NCBI RefSeq assembly: GCF_000219215.1
Contig: NC_015727.1
Coordinates: 558,001-622,000 of the forward strand
Source: Cupriavidus necator N-1
Lineage (GTDB): Bacteria > Pseudomonadota > Gammaproteobacteria > Burkholderiales > Burkholderiaceae
Direction: 5' to 3'
DNA length: 64,000 nt
Shown: positions 43,651-53,093 of the stretch, one piece after another
Position numbering within the stretch: position 1 is the stretch's first letter
Layout: each line of letters opens with the position of its first letter
The notes under the pieces: model-generated
What the model saw: the letters and a program-made list of their open reading frames with translations, nothing else
Told to the model about the DNA's origin: nothing
Database searches by the model: none
Program-made: the position numbers and the translations under genes

Positions 43651-45807
43651 ATGAACAAATTCAGTCATCTATTCGAGCCTCGATCAATCGCCGTGGTGGG
43701 TGTCTCTGACGACGTCGCGCGCCCGGGTTCGCAGGTCGTGCGGGCCCTGCTCAAGAACGGCTACAGCGGCAAGATCTTTCCGGTGAACCCGAAGTACGAG
43801 CAGTTCGACGGCCTGAAGTGCTACGGGTCCGTTGCCGATATTGACGAGGACGTGGATCTCGTCGTCATCGGTGTCCCGGCCAAGGGCGTGCTGCCGGTGC
43901 TGGAAACGGCCGCGGAGAAGCACGTGCCATTCGCGCTGATCCTCAGCGGTGGCTTCCGAGAAAGCGGCCCTGAAGGTGTGGAGCGCGAACGGCGGATGCT
44001 GGAGATCGCGCGTGGCTCCGGCATGCGTATCGTGGGGCCCAACTGCCTCGGCTTCGCAAACCTCCACGCCAATGTGTATGCCGCGTTCGGCAGCATTACG
44101 CGCGAGCCCAAGCTCAAGCCGGGTTCCGTCTCGCTGGTCACGCAAAGCGGCGGTTTCGGCTACAGCATTGCGCTGGCATGCGAGGCAGCGGGTATCGGCT
44201 TCCGGCATGTGATTGCCACCGGCAACGAAAGCGATATCGATGCCGTTCAGCTCATCGATGCCTTGCTCGATGACGACGAAACGAAAATCATCCTTGCGTA
44301 TATCGAAGGTACCCGGGACGGCCGGGCGCTGCTCGACGTTGGCCAACGGGCCATGGCCCGTGGCAAGCCACTGCTGTTGTGGAAGGCCGGGGTGACCGAG
44401 CAGGGCGCGCGCGCCGCGGCGTCCCATACCGCAAGCATGACCAGCAGCTATGACTACTACTCGGCGGCCTTCAAGCAGAGCGGTATCGTGGAGATTCGGG
44501 AAATTGACCAGGCCGTTGATTATCTGAAGGCGCTGGAAGGCGGCAAGTATCCGGCGGGCGGCGGGGTAGCGGTGATGGGCGTGTCCGGCGGCTCCGCCAT
44601 CGTCTTCGCCGATGCCGGCGAGCCGGCAGGCCTGTCGCTCTGCGAACTGACTGAAAAGACCCAAACAAGCCTGCAGGGGGTCATTCCCAACATCGGGGCA
44701 GTCCACAATCCCATCGACCTGACCGCCGGCTACTTCTCCACCAGCAATCGCGCCAATCTGGAGACGGCGGTACGTGCCACGCTGGATGATCCCAATGTGC
44801 ATGCGGTGTGCGTCAATATCGCGACGACCGGCAAGGCGGGGAGCCTGGTCGCTGCCGAGGTGCTGGGTGAGATTTCGCGATCGACCGAAAAGCCGATCGT
44901 CGTCTTTTCTTCGGCGCCAGCCAGCCAGGTTGGGGAAGCACTGACGGTATTCGCTAAGGCGAACATTCCTGTGCTGCCTTCGCCTTCACGCGCGGCCGGC
45001 GCACTGGCCATGCTGGCCAGCTACAGGCAGGCCCGCGCCCGTGTCGAACGCGCCGCAGCCTCGTTGGCACCGCAAAATGCGACCGCACCGCGCGACGTGT
45101 TTCCGCGTAACGCGGAAAATGCATCGCTGTCCGAAGCCGATGCGAAAGCCATCCTCTCGGCAGCTGGCATTCCGGTGTCCAACGACGTGATCGTCAGGGG
45201 TGTGGAGGACGCCGCCGTCTTCGACAACATGACCGCGCCGCTGGTGGTCAAAATCGTCTCGCCGGACATTGCGCACAAGACCGAAGTCGGCGGTGTCAAG
45301 GTCGGTATCCGCACGCGCGCCGAACTGGAGGCAGCGATCGCCGAGGTCCTGGAGAACGCACGCCAGAAGGCGCCGGCCGCCCGCATCTCGGGGGTCCTGG
45401 TCACGGAAATGATCCAGGGTGGCTTCGAACTGATCGCGGGCGTGGTCAACGACGAGGTCTTTGGTCCGGTAGTGGCCGTCGGTGCGGGCGGCATCTATGC
45501 CGAACTCCTCGGCGACACGACCTGCAGGCTGGCACCGTTCGACGAAGTGAGCGCGCGGGAAATGCTCGATGAACTGAAATGCCGGCGCATCCTGGACGGT
45601 GTCCGCGGCAAGCCGGCGCTGGATGTCGATGCCGCGGCGCGCGCGCTGGCTGCGCTGTCGCAGTTTGCCTGGGAATCGCGCGATCAGGTGGGCGAGGTCG
45701 ACATCAACCCGTTGTTTGTCCTGCCCAATGGCGTGGTGGCCGCCGATGCTGTCATCATTCCCTGTGCTCACTCGGCATCACAGCCGGTCTCCGGGGAACA
45801 GTCATGA
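43651..45807 (+). CDS. ADP-forming acyl-CoA synthetase (acetate--CoA ligase family)
   Basis: A 718-residue fused enzyme. Domains in order are a CoA-binding domain (FEPRSIAVVGVSDD and GYSGKIFPVNPKYEQFDG, about 1-135), a succinyl-CoA-ligase-like region with VTQSGGFGYSIALACEAAGIGF (about 150-460), and a C-terminal ATP-grasp domain (LVVKIVSPDIAHKTEVGGVKVG onward, about 490-718). It would activate an organic acid to its CoA ester with ATP to ADP. It heads an operon: the reductase gene overlaps it by ATGA, and two enoyl-CoA hydratases follow. Control is probably by array C. Confidence 0.9.
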   Translation: MNKFSHLFEPRSIAVVGVSDDVARPGSQVVRALLKNGYSGKIFPVNPKYEQFDGLKCYGSVADIDEDVDLVVIGVPAKGVLPVLETAAEKHVPFALILSGGFRESGPEGVERERRMLEIARGSGMRIVGPNCLGFANLHANVYAAFGSITREPKLKPGSVSLVTQSGGFGYSIALACEAAGIGFRHVIATGNESDIDAVQLIDALLDDDETKIILAYIEGTRDGRALLDVGQRAMARGKPLLLWKAGVTEQGARAAASHTASMTSSYDYYSAAFKQSGIVEIREIDQAVDYLKALEGGKYPAGGGVAVMGVSGGSAIVFADAGEPAGLSLCELTEKTQTSLQGVIPNIGAVHNPIDLTAGYFSTSNRANLETAVRATLDDPNVHAVCVNIATTGKAGSLVAAEVLGEISRSTEKPIVVFSSAPASQVGEALTVFAKANIPVLPSPSRAAGALAMLASYRQARARVERAAASLAPQNATAPRDVFPRNAENASLSEADAKAILSAAGIPVSNDVIVRGVEDAAVFDNMTAPLVVKIVSPDIAHKTEVGGVKVGIRTRAELEAAIAEVLENARQKAPAARISGVLVTEMIQGGFELIAGVVNDEVFGPVVAVGAGGIYAELLGDTTCRLAPFDEVSAREMLDELKCRRILDGVRGKPALDVDAAARALAALSQFAWESRDQVGEVDINPLFVLPNGVVAADAVIIPCAHSASQPVSGEQS

Positions 45808-46856
45808 CTGAGACCGTGATGGAACCGGTGACGCACCCGGTCACGTTCGAGCCTGTCGGCCACACGCTTGCGGTGCGCGAGGGCGATACGATCCTTTCCG
45901 CCGCACTGAGCCACAATTTTCCGCTACCGCATGGCTGCCGCACCGGCACGTGCGGCACCTGCAAAGCCAAGGTATTGGCGGGCGATGTGGATCACGGCGC
46001 CTCCGACGACTGCGTTTTGTCGGATGCTGAGCGGGAGCAAGGCTATGCGCTGCTTTGCCAGGCCAAGCCGCGATCTGCGCTGGCGATCGCAAGCAGCGTG
46101 GTGCGTGAAAACATGGACATCCCCATCGTGCGCCTGCCTTGCCGCGTACAACAACTGGAGCGGCTGGCGCACGACGTCATGCGCATCCGGCTGCGACTGC
46201 CCGCCAAGCAACGCCTGAGGTTCCTGCCGGGCCAGTACATCAATATCGTGATGCCGGGTGGTATTCGCCGCAGCCTGTCGATGGCCAATTCGCCGGAGGA
46301 CGAGGACGTGGTCGAGTTGCATCTGCGCAACTACGGCGGCCCATTCAGCACCCACGTCTTCAATGTGATGAAGGAGAACGACCTGCTGCGGATTGAAGGC
46401 CCCGTCGGTGCGTTCTTTGTGCGGGAGCAGAGCACCAAGCCGATTATCTTCGTGGCCAGTGGCACCGGCTTCGCACCGATCAAGGCCATGATCGAGCATG
46501 TGGCTAGCAAGGGAAGCGCCCGTCCGATGAGCCTGTACTGGGGCGGCCGACGTCCGTCCGATCTCTACCTCAATGCGCTCGCAACGACGTGGCAGGAGAA
46601 ATATGGGATCCGGTACGTGCCGGTGGTATCCGAGGCCAGCGATGAGGATGCCTGGGACGGTCGCACCGGCTTTGTCCACCGGGCCGTGATGGACGACTAC
46701 CCGGACCTGTCCGGCCACCAGGTCTACGCGTGTGGCGCGCCGATTGTCGTGCAGTCCGCCCGCGATGACTTTATCAAGGCTTGCCGCCTGCCCGAAAGCG
46801 AGTTCTTCGCTGACATCTTCGTGTCTGGCGGCGGTAAGGTGCGTGCGGCTGCATAG
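45804..46856 (+). CDS. 2Fe-2S ferredoxin/FAD/NAD(P)H reductase (CDP-6-deoxyglucoseen reductase type)
   Basis: A 350-residue electron-transfer enzyme. The N-terminal plant-type ferredoxin domain has cysteines in CRTGTCGTC and later LLC; the FAD domain has RRSLSMAN in place of RxYSxxS; the NAD domain has IFVASGTGFAPIKAM and the C-terminal YACGAP. Such reductases feed Rieske or diiron oxygenases, or rubredoxins. Two rubredoxin genes lie in this region but no oxygenase is visible. It overlaps the acyl-CoA synthetase stop (ATGA). Confidence 0.9.
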   Translation: MTETVMEPVTHPVTFEPVGHTLAVREGDTILSAALSHNFPLPHGCRTGTCGTCKAKVLAGDVDHGASDDCVLSDAEREQGYALLCQAKPRSALAIASSVVRENMDIPIVRLPCRVQQLERLAHDVMRIRLRLPAKQRLRFLPGQYINIVMPGGIRRSLSMANSPEDEDVVELHLRNYGGPFSTHVFNVMKENDLLRIEGPVGAFFVREQSTKPIIFVASGTGFAPIKAMIEHVASKGSARPMSLYWGGRRPSDLYLNALATTWQEKYGIRYVPVVSEASDEDAWDGRTGFVHRAVMDDYPDLSGHQVYACGAPIVVQSARDDFIKACRLPESEFFADIFVSGGGKVRAAA

Positions 46857-46885
46857 CAAAAGTAGAAAGACAGGGGAGACCTCTA

Positions 46886-47635
46886 ATGGATAGCAGGCAA
46901 GAGCATTTGATAGTCGAACGCGCTGACGACTTTCTGTGGATCACCATCAATCGTGCGGAGAAGGCGAACGCGATGACAGTCGCCATTATGGAAGGCATCA
47001 CCGCTGCGATCAGGGCCGGCGCGAGTGATCCCACCGTCAAGGCCGTGCTGCTGACCGCAGCGGGCGCCCGCGTGTTCAGTGGCGGCGCGGACGTGCGCGA
47101 GCAGCCCGAGGACGGCGACATGGCGCGCCAGCGTGAGCGCCGGTCGCAGGCGCTGGCAGCATTGCAAGATGCTGTGATGGACAACCCGGTCCCGGTCGTC
47201 ACCGCACTGAACGGCATCGCCAGCGGCGGCGGCGCGATGCTGGCATTGCTGTCGGACGCCTGTGTCGCGGCGGACGCGGCCTCGCTGTCTCTGCCGGAAA
47301 TCGACCTGGGCATTCCCACATTTTCCGGGGCCAACATTCTTGAGGTCATTGGCGGACGCGCGCTCGCGCTGGACCTGATCCAGACCGGCAGGCGCATGTC
47401 CGCACGCGAGGCCTTGACGCGGGGGTTGGTTGCGGCCGTGGTACCCGCCGACGAACTAAAACATGCAGCGACGGTGCTGGCAACCACGCTGGGCGCCAAG
47501 GAGCGGCGCGTGTTTGCGGACAACAAGCACTGGATCAACCGGCAGCTGAAAGCAGCGCTGTCTGAAGCGCGTGCTGAGCATGCCCGGCACCGCAAGGCCA
47601 TCGCCAAGGGCGAAGCACAATCCTTGCCTCGTTAA
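46886..47635 (+). CDS. Enoyl-CoA hydratase/isomerase family protein
   Basis: A 249-residue crotonase-fold enzyme. Oxyanion-hole segments are ARVFSGGADVRE (about 66-77) and NGIASGGGAMLALLSDACVA (about 107-126). The usual second catalytic Glu region reads SLPEIDLGIPTFSGANILEV, so one Glu (in PEIDLG) is kept and the following Glu position is altered. AGGGGAGACC precedes the ATG. It lies 18 bases before a second crotonase gene; the two may act on consecutive steps or on different ring or chain intermediates. Confidence 0.9.
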   Translation: MDSRQEHLIVERADDFLWITINRAEKANAMTVAIMEGITAAIRAGASDPTVKAVLLTAAGARVFSGGADVREQPEDGDMARQRERRSQALAALQDAVMDNPVPVVTALNGIASGGGAMLALLSDACVAADAASLSLPEIDLGIPTFSGANILEVIGGRALALDLIQTGRRMSAREALTRGLVAAVVPADELKHAATVLATTLGAKERRVFADNKHWINRQLKAALSEARAEHARHRKAIAKGEAQSLPR

Positions 47636-47652
47636 AAATCAGGAGGAGAAAA

Positions 47653-48438
47653 ATGGCAGATCTGGAAACTGAAACGATTGGACGGGTGGTGGTCGCGCGC
47701 CTGAATCGTCCCGAAAAGAAGAACGCGCTGAGTGAGGAAATGCTCGAGCTGCTAGGCACGGCGCTGAAGAAGGCGAATGACGATCCGGCCATCGGCAGCT
47801 TTGTCATCACCGGGAGCGGGGACGCATTCTGTTCGGGCGGCGATCTCGGGCGACGTGGCTCGGAAGCCGAACCGACACCACTGGAACGCAAGCAGCGGCT
47901 CCAGAACGTCACACATCGGGTCGCGCTCGCGGTGGAAGAATTCGAAAAACCGCTGATCGCCGCCGTAAACGGTGCGGCCGTTGGGGCAGGAATGGACCTT
48001 TCGCTGATGTGCGACCTGCGCTTTGCAGCGAGCACCGCGAGATTTGCAGAGGCATACATCCGTGTCGGCCTTCTGCCAGGCAACGGCGGTTGCTATTTCC
48101 TGCCGCGTCTCGTGGGACCAGCCAAGGCCTTGGAGCTACTTTGGACTGGCGACTTCGTCCCGGCAGACGAAGCGCTGCGGATCGGGCTGGTCAATCGGGT
48201 TTGCAGCGCGGATGACTTGATGCAAGAGACGATTGCTTTCGCTGCTCGCCTGGCCGATGGCCCGCCGATCCAGACACGCGATATCAAGAAGCTGATGTAT
48301 CAATCGCTTCGCACTGACCTGCGCACGAGTCTTGAAACGGTTGCATCGCATATGGCTGTGGTGCAGTCGACCCGTGACTACAAGGAAGCAATCCTGGCTT
48401 ACAAGGAGAAGCGCAAGCCCGTATTCGAGGGTCGCTAA
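47653..48438 (+). CDS. Enoyl-CoA hydratase/isomerase family protein
   Basis: A 261-residue crotonase-fold enzyme. It has GDAFCSGGDLGRRG and NGAAVGAGMDLSLMCDLRFA oxyanion-hole segments, and FAEAYIRVGLLPGNGGCYFLPRLVG, where the catalytic region has PGNGG instead of a Glu pair. It may therefore be an isomerase, ring hydrolase or thioesterase-like crotonase rather than a plain hydratase. AGGAGGAG precedes the ATG. It is the last gene of the operon begun by the acyl-CoA synthetase. Confidence 0.9.
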   Translation: MADLETETIGRVVVARLNRPEKKNALSEEMLELLGTALKKANDDPAIGSFVITGSGDAFCSGGDLGRRGSEAEPTPLERKQRLQNVTHRVALAVEEFEKPLIAAVNGAAVGAGMDLSLMCDLRFAASTARFAEAYIRVGLLPGNGGCYFLPRLVGPAKALELLWTGDFVPADEALRIGLVNRVCSADDLMQETIAFAARLADGPPIQTRDIKKLMYQSLRTDLRTSLETVASHMAVVQSTRDYKEAILAYKEKRKPVFEGR

Positions 48439-48458
48439 AACACGCTTCTTCTCTGCGT

Positions 48459-48486
48459 AAAAAGTGCCTAATGAAGCGCTTTTTAA
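48459..48486 (+). terminator. Weak terminator-like hairpin
   Basis: AAAAAGTGC and GCGCTTTTT pair with one mismatch around a short loop, ending in a T5 run. It lies between the second crotonase and the IclR gene. Confidence 0.35.
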
Positions 48487-48609
48487 GGGCTGCTGTAGGA
48501 GCCCGTCCGGTGGGGCTGCCTACGGCGGTGGGGGGACGGTAGGAGGCGTCGGGGGGCGTGGCACCAACCCTACTGCCCGTGATGTACCATACAGGGTTTG
48601 AAAATATGG

Positions 48610-49362
48610 ATGGAACACCTCCAAATGATGCGCTCGGTGCAACGTATTCTTGCTGTATTCGAAAGCTTCACCGCCGAACGGAGCAGCCTGACGCTACAAG
48701 AGATTGCTGACCGCATCGAGCTGCCGAAGTCTACGACGTTCCGCATTGTCCAGAGCCTGGACCAGGCCGGCTATCTGGTTCGCCTGGAAGACCAGCAATA
48801 CTGCCTCTCGTTCCGCTTCACGCGACTGGCCGGCCTGGTCAAGAGTACGCTCGGCATCCGCGAGATCGCCCGCCCGATCCTGGTCGAGCTGGCGGAGAAA
48901 ACCAAGGAGACAATCTCGCTCCATACGGTCAGTGGCCAGAATCGCATCTGCATCGACGCGGTGTCGACAGACGCATCGCCGCTGCGTGCCGTGGTCCAGG
49001 CGGGCGAGCAGATTCCGCTGCTCATGGGCTCGGGTTCCAAGGTGCTGATGGCGTATATGCCCAAGGACGAGGCGGCGCCTCTCGTCACCGCGGTCGCCAA
49101 GGCGACCAAGCGAACCAAGGCCGATGTGCTCGCGGAGTTCGAGAAAGTGCGCGAGCAGGGCTATTCGGTCTCGCACGGGGAGCGCCTGCTAGGCATCTCG
49201 GCGATATCGGCTCCCATCAAGGACGTGCACGAGGAAGTGCACTATTGCATTTCACTTGGTGCGCCGACGGTGCGTTTGCAGACGCGGGAAAAGGAACTCG
49301 TCAAGCAAGTGGTCAGCGCCGCCGCCAATATTTCGCTGCAGTTCGGCGGCAAGCTGGACTAG
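48610..49362 (+). CDS. IclR-family transcriptional regulator
   Basis: A 250-residue regulator. The N-terminal winged helix includes SVQRILAVFESFTAERSSLTLQEIADRIELPKSTTFRIVQSL-type sequence (about 6-50), and the C-terminal IclR ligand domain has IRRIARP-like REIARPILVELAEKT, LMGSGSKVLMAYMP and LGISAISAPIKD. The start is uncertain between a TTG at 48598 and ATGs at 48610 and 48625. It sits between the synthetase/crotonase operon and the convergent thiolase operon. Both regions, and three others nearby, carry IclR-like 17-bp palindromes, so this protein is the most likely regulator of the whole 30-62 kb part. Confidence 0.92.
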   Translation: MEHLQMMRSVQRILAVFESFTAERSSLTLQEIADRIELPKSTTFRIVQSLDQAGYLVRLEDQQYCLSFRFTRLAGLVKSTLGIREIARPILVELAEKTKETISLHTVSGQNRICIDAVSTDASPLRAVVQAGEQIPLLMGSGSKVLMAYMPKDEAAPLVTAVAKATKRTKADVLAEFEKVREQGYSVSHGERLLGISAISAPIKDVHEEVHYCISLGAPTVRLQTREKELVKQVVSAAANISLQFGGKLD

Positions 49363-49433
49363 CCGGTCCAATGGGGTAGGCACGCTGCACGCGGCCTACC
49401 ACCCTTCACCCCCGCTTGCCGGACGCTTGGGCG

Positions 49434-50210
49434 TCAGAGCAGTGACCCCACCATCCCGCCTTCCACCGGAATCGTCGCGCCGTTGACAAATCCTGCCTGC
49501 ATCGAAGCCAGGAACGTTACCACGCCGGTTGTCTCCTGCTGGGTACCGAGTCGACCCAGCGGCGTCAGTTTCTTGCGGGCGGCCGTTTGTTCCGCAGAAT
49601 AGGCGGCACCGCCGCTGCGGTGTGAAGTGTCGATCAACGCGGGCGCAACACAGTTCACCGTGATGCCACTTGCACCGACCTCATTCGCCAGGTGCTTCAT
49701 ATAAGCCGTAACGCCGGCCCGAAACACCGTTGACAGGCTGTGATGCGGCATCGGCTGCTTGACTGATGCCGAGGTGATGGCAATGACCCGGCCCCAGTTG
49801 CGGTCGAGCATCAGCGGAATGACGTGGGTAACCACCTGGATGGTGCCCCACAACTGGTTCTGGTACGCCTCTTTCCAGCGCTCCTCGTCGGTTTCTTCGA
49901 GTGTGGCGCGGATCGGGTTGGGGGGGCGTGACGTATTCAGGACGACAATGTCGGGTCCACCGTCGTTCTGCCGGAGCGAGGAAGCCAGGCGTTCCACGTC
50001 GGCGCGAACCAGCATATTGCCTGGGACCGCAACGGCCTTCACGCCGTGCTGCTGTTCGATCTCATCCGCAACGGCTTGCAGCTTGTCAGCGGAGCGGGCG
50101 AACAGCACCACATTGACGCCCTCTGCAGCCAAGGCGTGCGCAATGTTCCTGCCCATGCCGCCGCTGGAGGCGGTGATCAGCGCAGTCTTTCCTTTGATTC
50201 CGAGATCCAT
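49434..50210 (-). CDS. SDR-family oxidoreductase
   Basis: A 258-residue short-chain dehydrogenase with KTALITASSGGMGRNIAHALA (TGxxxGxG variant ASSGGMG), FARSADKL after the second strand, and HSLSTVFRAGV at the active-site region. There the usual Tyr of Y-x-x-x-K is not obvious (HHSLS..FRAGVTAYMKHLA), so catalysis may be altered. The C-terminus is ATIPVEGGMVGSLL. It is the last gene of the minus-strand unit with the lactonase, DUF35 and thiolase genes. Proteins of this subtype often act on ring ketones. Confidence 0.86.
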   Translation of the reverse strand: MDLGIKGKTALITASSGGMGRNIAHALAAEGVNVVLFARSADKLQAVADEIEQQHGVKAVAVPGNMLVRADVERLASSLRQNDGGPDIVVLNTSRPPNPIRATLEETDEERWKEAYQNQLWGTIQVVTHVIPLMLDRNWGRVIAITSASVKQPMPHHSLSTVFRAGVTAYMKHLANEVGASGITVNCVAPALIDTSHRSGGAAYSAEQTAARKKLTPLGRLGTQQETTGVVTFLASMQAGFVNGATIPVEGGMVGSLL

Positions 50211-50265
50211 GTTTTTTGCTCACTAAGGTGGGGCGGATAAACATTCGTCGGCAATTTGCCGGCCA

Positions 50266-51435
50266 CTAGTCAAGGCCAACCATACCCATCCAGTACTGGA
50301 GTTGGCTGCCTGAGGTCTCTACATCGTACTTTCGGCAGAACTCCAGACAGCCATCGGCCTGGATGCGAAAGACCGAGAGCGCCGCCGGCACGTGCCGGAT
50401 ACGGTCGCCATCGCGCTCGTGCAGGGCCTTGATGCTTGCCGTAACCAGCAGGCGGCCATCCGGATCGCAGGCAAAGGTGCGGATGTGGAAGGTTTGTGTG
50501 TTGACGTGCTGGAGAAGTTTCGGTTCGCCCGTTTCCGGGTCGATCCCATAAACCGCGATATTGTTTTCGCCGCCTGCGAATACCTTGTGCTCGCCGTCGG
50601 CGACGGTGTGGTCGGCCCGATTGGCAACGTAGACACAATGACCGGCCGGATGGACATGAATCGGTCCGCCGATTTGTCGCGGGCGCACCAGTTCCGGCTG
50701 GCGCAGCGTTGGACAGGCGAAGGCAGGCGCCGCTTCAATGCCGCGTTCGCTGTAGCGGAACATATAAAGCCGGTTGGTGCGTTCGTCCGATGCGTAGAGC
50801 CAGGGTTTTGACGGATGGAACGCGATGTGGCGCGGGCCGAATCCATATCCCCCCTGCGGGGCCACCACGCCGCCCGCCGAGAGTTGACCATCCTCGAAGC
50901 CGAAGGTCCGCAACGCCCCCGGCTCTTCCGGCTTGTCGCCCTGCGCCTTGTTGCCGCGATCGACGATCACTGCGGTGCGGCCCGACGGCGTGACCATGAC
51001 CTGATGCGGATAAATACCGTAGTCCAGGGCGGTGGCCTGCACGACGCGATCGCCGATTTCGCCATTGGCCTCTACGCGATGCACTGTGACCCCGCTCGAC
51101 GGATAGTTGTGGCCATTCAGGACATAGCGCCCCGAGGGATCCACGCACATATGTACGGCGCGACGCGGCAATGGCTTGCTTTCCCCATGGGGAAGCAATG
51201 CGCCATCCGCACCGATGGCGAAGGCGCTGACGTGGTTGTAGTCCGATTCGACCCGCGGGCCGCCGTTGCTGGTGGAAACATACAAGCACGGTTTGGCAGG
51301 ATGCCGCCAGGCATATTGCACCTTGGCGGGAACCCGGACGGTTTCCTTCCTGACAAGCGTAGCGGAATCGACGTCCACCGCGTAATGGGTGAGCATGTCG
51401 TCAACGGCGCTATATAAAGCGATGGATCTTGCCAT
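50266..51435 (-). CDS. Lactonase family protein (seven-bladed beta-propeller)
   Basis: A 389-residue cytoplasmic protein of the 6-phosphogluconolactonase (YbhE/Pgl) or muconate-cycloisomerase-like propeller family. Repeated blades are visible, such as HMCVDPSGRYVLNGHN, HQVMVTPSGRTAVIVDRG, RHIAFHPSKPWLYASDE and IHVHPAGHCVYVANR. It has no signal peptide. In a pathway with thiolase and SDR genes it may open a lactone intermediate. It lies 24 bases after the DUF35 gene. Confidence 0.85.
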   Translation of the reverse strand: MARSIALYSAVDDMLTHYAVDVDSATLVRKETVRVPAKVQYAWRHPAKPCLYVSTSNGGPRVESDYNHVSAFAIGADGALLPHGESKPLPRRAVHMCVDPSGRYVLNGHNYPSSGVTVHRVEANGEIGDRVVQATALDYGIYPHQVMVTPSGRTAVIVDRGNKAQGDKPEEPGALRTFGFEDGQLSAGGVVAPQGGYGFGPRHIAFHPSKPWLYASDERTNRLYMFRYSERGIEAAPAFACPTLRQPELVRPRQIGGPIHVHPAGHCVYVANRADHTVADGEHKVFAGGENNIAVYGIDPETGEPKLLQHVNTQTFHIRTFACDPDGRLLVTASIKALHERDGDRIRHVPAALSVFRIQADGCLEFCRKYDVETSGSQLQYWMGMVGLD

Positions 51436-51459
51436 CGGATTCTCCGGTGGGTATTCGGA

Positions 51460-51876
51460 TCAGGGCGTATTGTCGGCAACTGGCGTGAACATCGGAATCG
51501 ATGTGCCACCTTCCGACGTCTTGAAGACCACCCTGACGCGCTGGCCGATCCGGACCGTGTCCAAATCCGTGTCCACGATATTCGTCAGGATGGTGGGGCC
51601 CTCATCCAAAGTCACGTATGCGATGCAGTATGGCGTGCCGGCGCCGCGGCGCGTGACACTGTAGGTGTAGATCACGGCGGTCCCTTGGCTGTCGGCCCAT
51701 CGCACATCGCTGCTCCAGCAAAAAGGACACAAGGCACGCGGATAGTGATGCGATTGCTCGCAGTCGCGGCAAACCTTGAGCAGCAGCTTTCCTTGGGCAG
51801 CGGCGGCGAAATAGGGCTCGTCACCCGGATTCAGGGCGGGGTCGCTGATCTTGCGGGCTTCGGAAAACGTCGGCAT
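51460..51876 (-). CDS. DUF35 zinc-ribbon/OB-fold protein (thiolase partner)
   Basis: A 138-residue protein starting MPTFSEARKISDPALNPGDEPYF. Its rubredoxin-like zinc ribbon has CRDC and CPFC pairs, and a C-terminal OB fold includes YTYSVTRRGAGTPYCIAYVTLDEGP. DUF35 proteins form complexes with SCP-x-like thiolases or related synthases and may help in substrate delivery; steroid side-chain thiolases are known examples. The thiolase gene ends five bases upstream of this start. The start at 51876 is chosen because the longer frame overlaps the thiolase. Confidence 0.9.
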   Translation of the reverse strand: MPTFSEARKISDPALNPGDEPYFAAAAQGKLLLKVCRDCEQSHHYPRALCPFCWSSDVRWADSQGTAVIYTYSVTRRGAGTPYCIAYVTLDEGPTILTNIVDTDLDTVRIGQRVRVVFKTSEGGTSIPMFTPVADNTP

Positions 51877-51881
51877 GTCAT

Positions 51882-53051
51882 TTACTCCCTTTCCATGATG
51901 AGCGTGGCGGCGCCGTGGCGGTGGCCAATGGCTCCGCCGATGCCGGTGGCCAGGGCAAGTGTGCAATCTGGCACTTGCACGCTCGGGTGGGCTTCGCCGC
52001 GCAGCTGGCGCACCGCTTCGATGATCTTTGTGATGCCGCCGCGATTTGCCGGATGGTTATTGCACAGGCCGCCACCGTCGGTATTGAACGGAAGCTTGCC
52101 CACGCCGGAGATCAGGTTGCCATCAGCAACGAATCGGCCGCCTTCGCCTTTCTTGCAGAAGCCGAGGTCTTCCAGCTGCAGGATCACGGTGATGGTGAAG
52201 CTGTCGTAGATCGACGCATACTGAATATCGGCAGGGGTAACGCCCGCTTCTTCGAATGCCCGCGGGCCTGTCCATGCCGCGCCGGTGTAAGTGAGGTCGA
52301 CCTTGCCGGCCATCTGATGCTTAGTCGATTCGCCTGCGCCCAGCAGCTTGATGCGCGGGCGTGCCAGGGCCCTGGCAATCTCCGGGCGCGCCACGATCAC
52401 TGCGCCACCACCGTCGCTTACGACGCATGAATCCAGACGATGCAGCGGATCCGCGATCATCGGCGAGGCCAATACGTCGTCCACCGAGACGACGTTGCGC
52501 AGCATTGCGTTTTCGTTGTATTGCGCATGGTGCGAAGCGGCAACTTTTACCCAGGCCAGCTGGTCGCTGGTCGTGCCGAACTCATGCATATGCCGCATGG
52601 CGCACATGGCGTACAGGTTCAGCGTGACCGGGCTGTAGGGCATTTCATAGGGCGCCTCAGGCATATTGACGCCGCGGACGCGGACCTGGGTGCCGGAGAT
52701 GCCCTCCGAATTTGGCCGTCCGGCCAGAGTGATGAGTGCCACGTTGCACTTTCCCGCCGCAATTGCCTCGGCCGCGTGGGCCACGTGCGCCAAGTACGAG
52801 CATCCGCCCATATCCGTGGAATCGACATGCCGGAGCCGGTTCAGGTTGAGGTAGTTCGCCATCGACCAGACATTGGCTCCCGGTGCGTCGCCGGCGCAAA
52901 AGAAGCCGTCGATGTCGTCCCGCGACAGACCCGCGTCTTCGATCGCACCTTTGGCGACTTCCGCATGGAGCTGCGCCACGGAGTGCTCCGGCGCTTTGCG
53001 CAGGGGGTGTTCATACGCCCCGATGATGTAGGCCTTGCCTTTGATTGTCAT
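51882..53051 (-). CDS. Thiolase-like protein (SCP-x / lipid-transfer type)
   Basis: A 389-residue thiolase-fold protein of the non-decarboxylating lipid-transfer group. The presumed nucleophile Cys is in MGGCSYLAHVAHAAEAIAAG (about residue 84), and the C-terminal active-site segment reads GGGLCNNHPANRGGI, replacing the classical GHP-x-G of degradative thiolases. With its DUF35 partner it likely cleaves a branched or ring-derived 3-ketoacyl-CoA. It heads the minus-strand operon down to 49434. Operator pair D and an extended -10 box lie just upstream. Confidence 0.9.
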   Translation of the reverse strand: MTIKGKAYIIGAYEHPLRKAPEHSVAQLHAEVAKGAIEDAGLSRDDIDGFFCAGDAPGANVWSMANYLNLNRLRHVDSTDMGGCSYLAHVAHAAEAIAAGKCNVALITLAGRPNSEGISGTQVRVRGVNMPEAPYEMPYSPVTLNLYAMCAMRHMHEFGTTSDQLAWVKVAASHHAQYNENAMLRNVVSVDDVLASPMIADPLHRLDSCVVSDGGGAVIVARPEIARALARPRIKLLGAGESTKHQMAGKVDLTYTGAAWTGPRAFEEAGVTPADIQYASIYDSFTITVILQLEDLGFCKKGEGGRFVADGNLISGVGKLPFNTDGGGLCNNHPANRGGITKIIEAVRQLRGEAHPSVQVPDCTLALATGIGGAIGHRHGAATLIMERE

Positions 53052-53093
53052 GCCGAGTCTCCTTGCAGTCGGTTACTGGACAACTGCCGTTCG

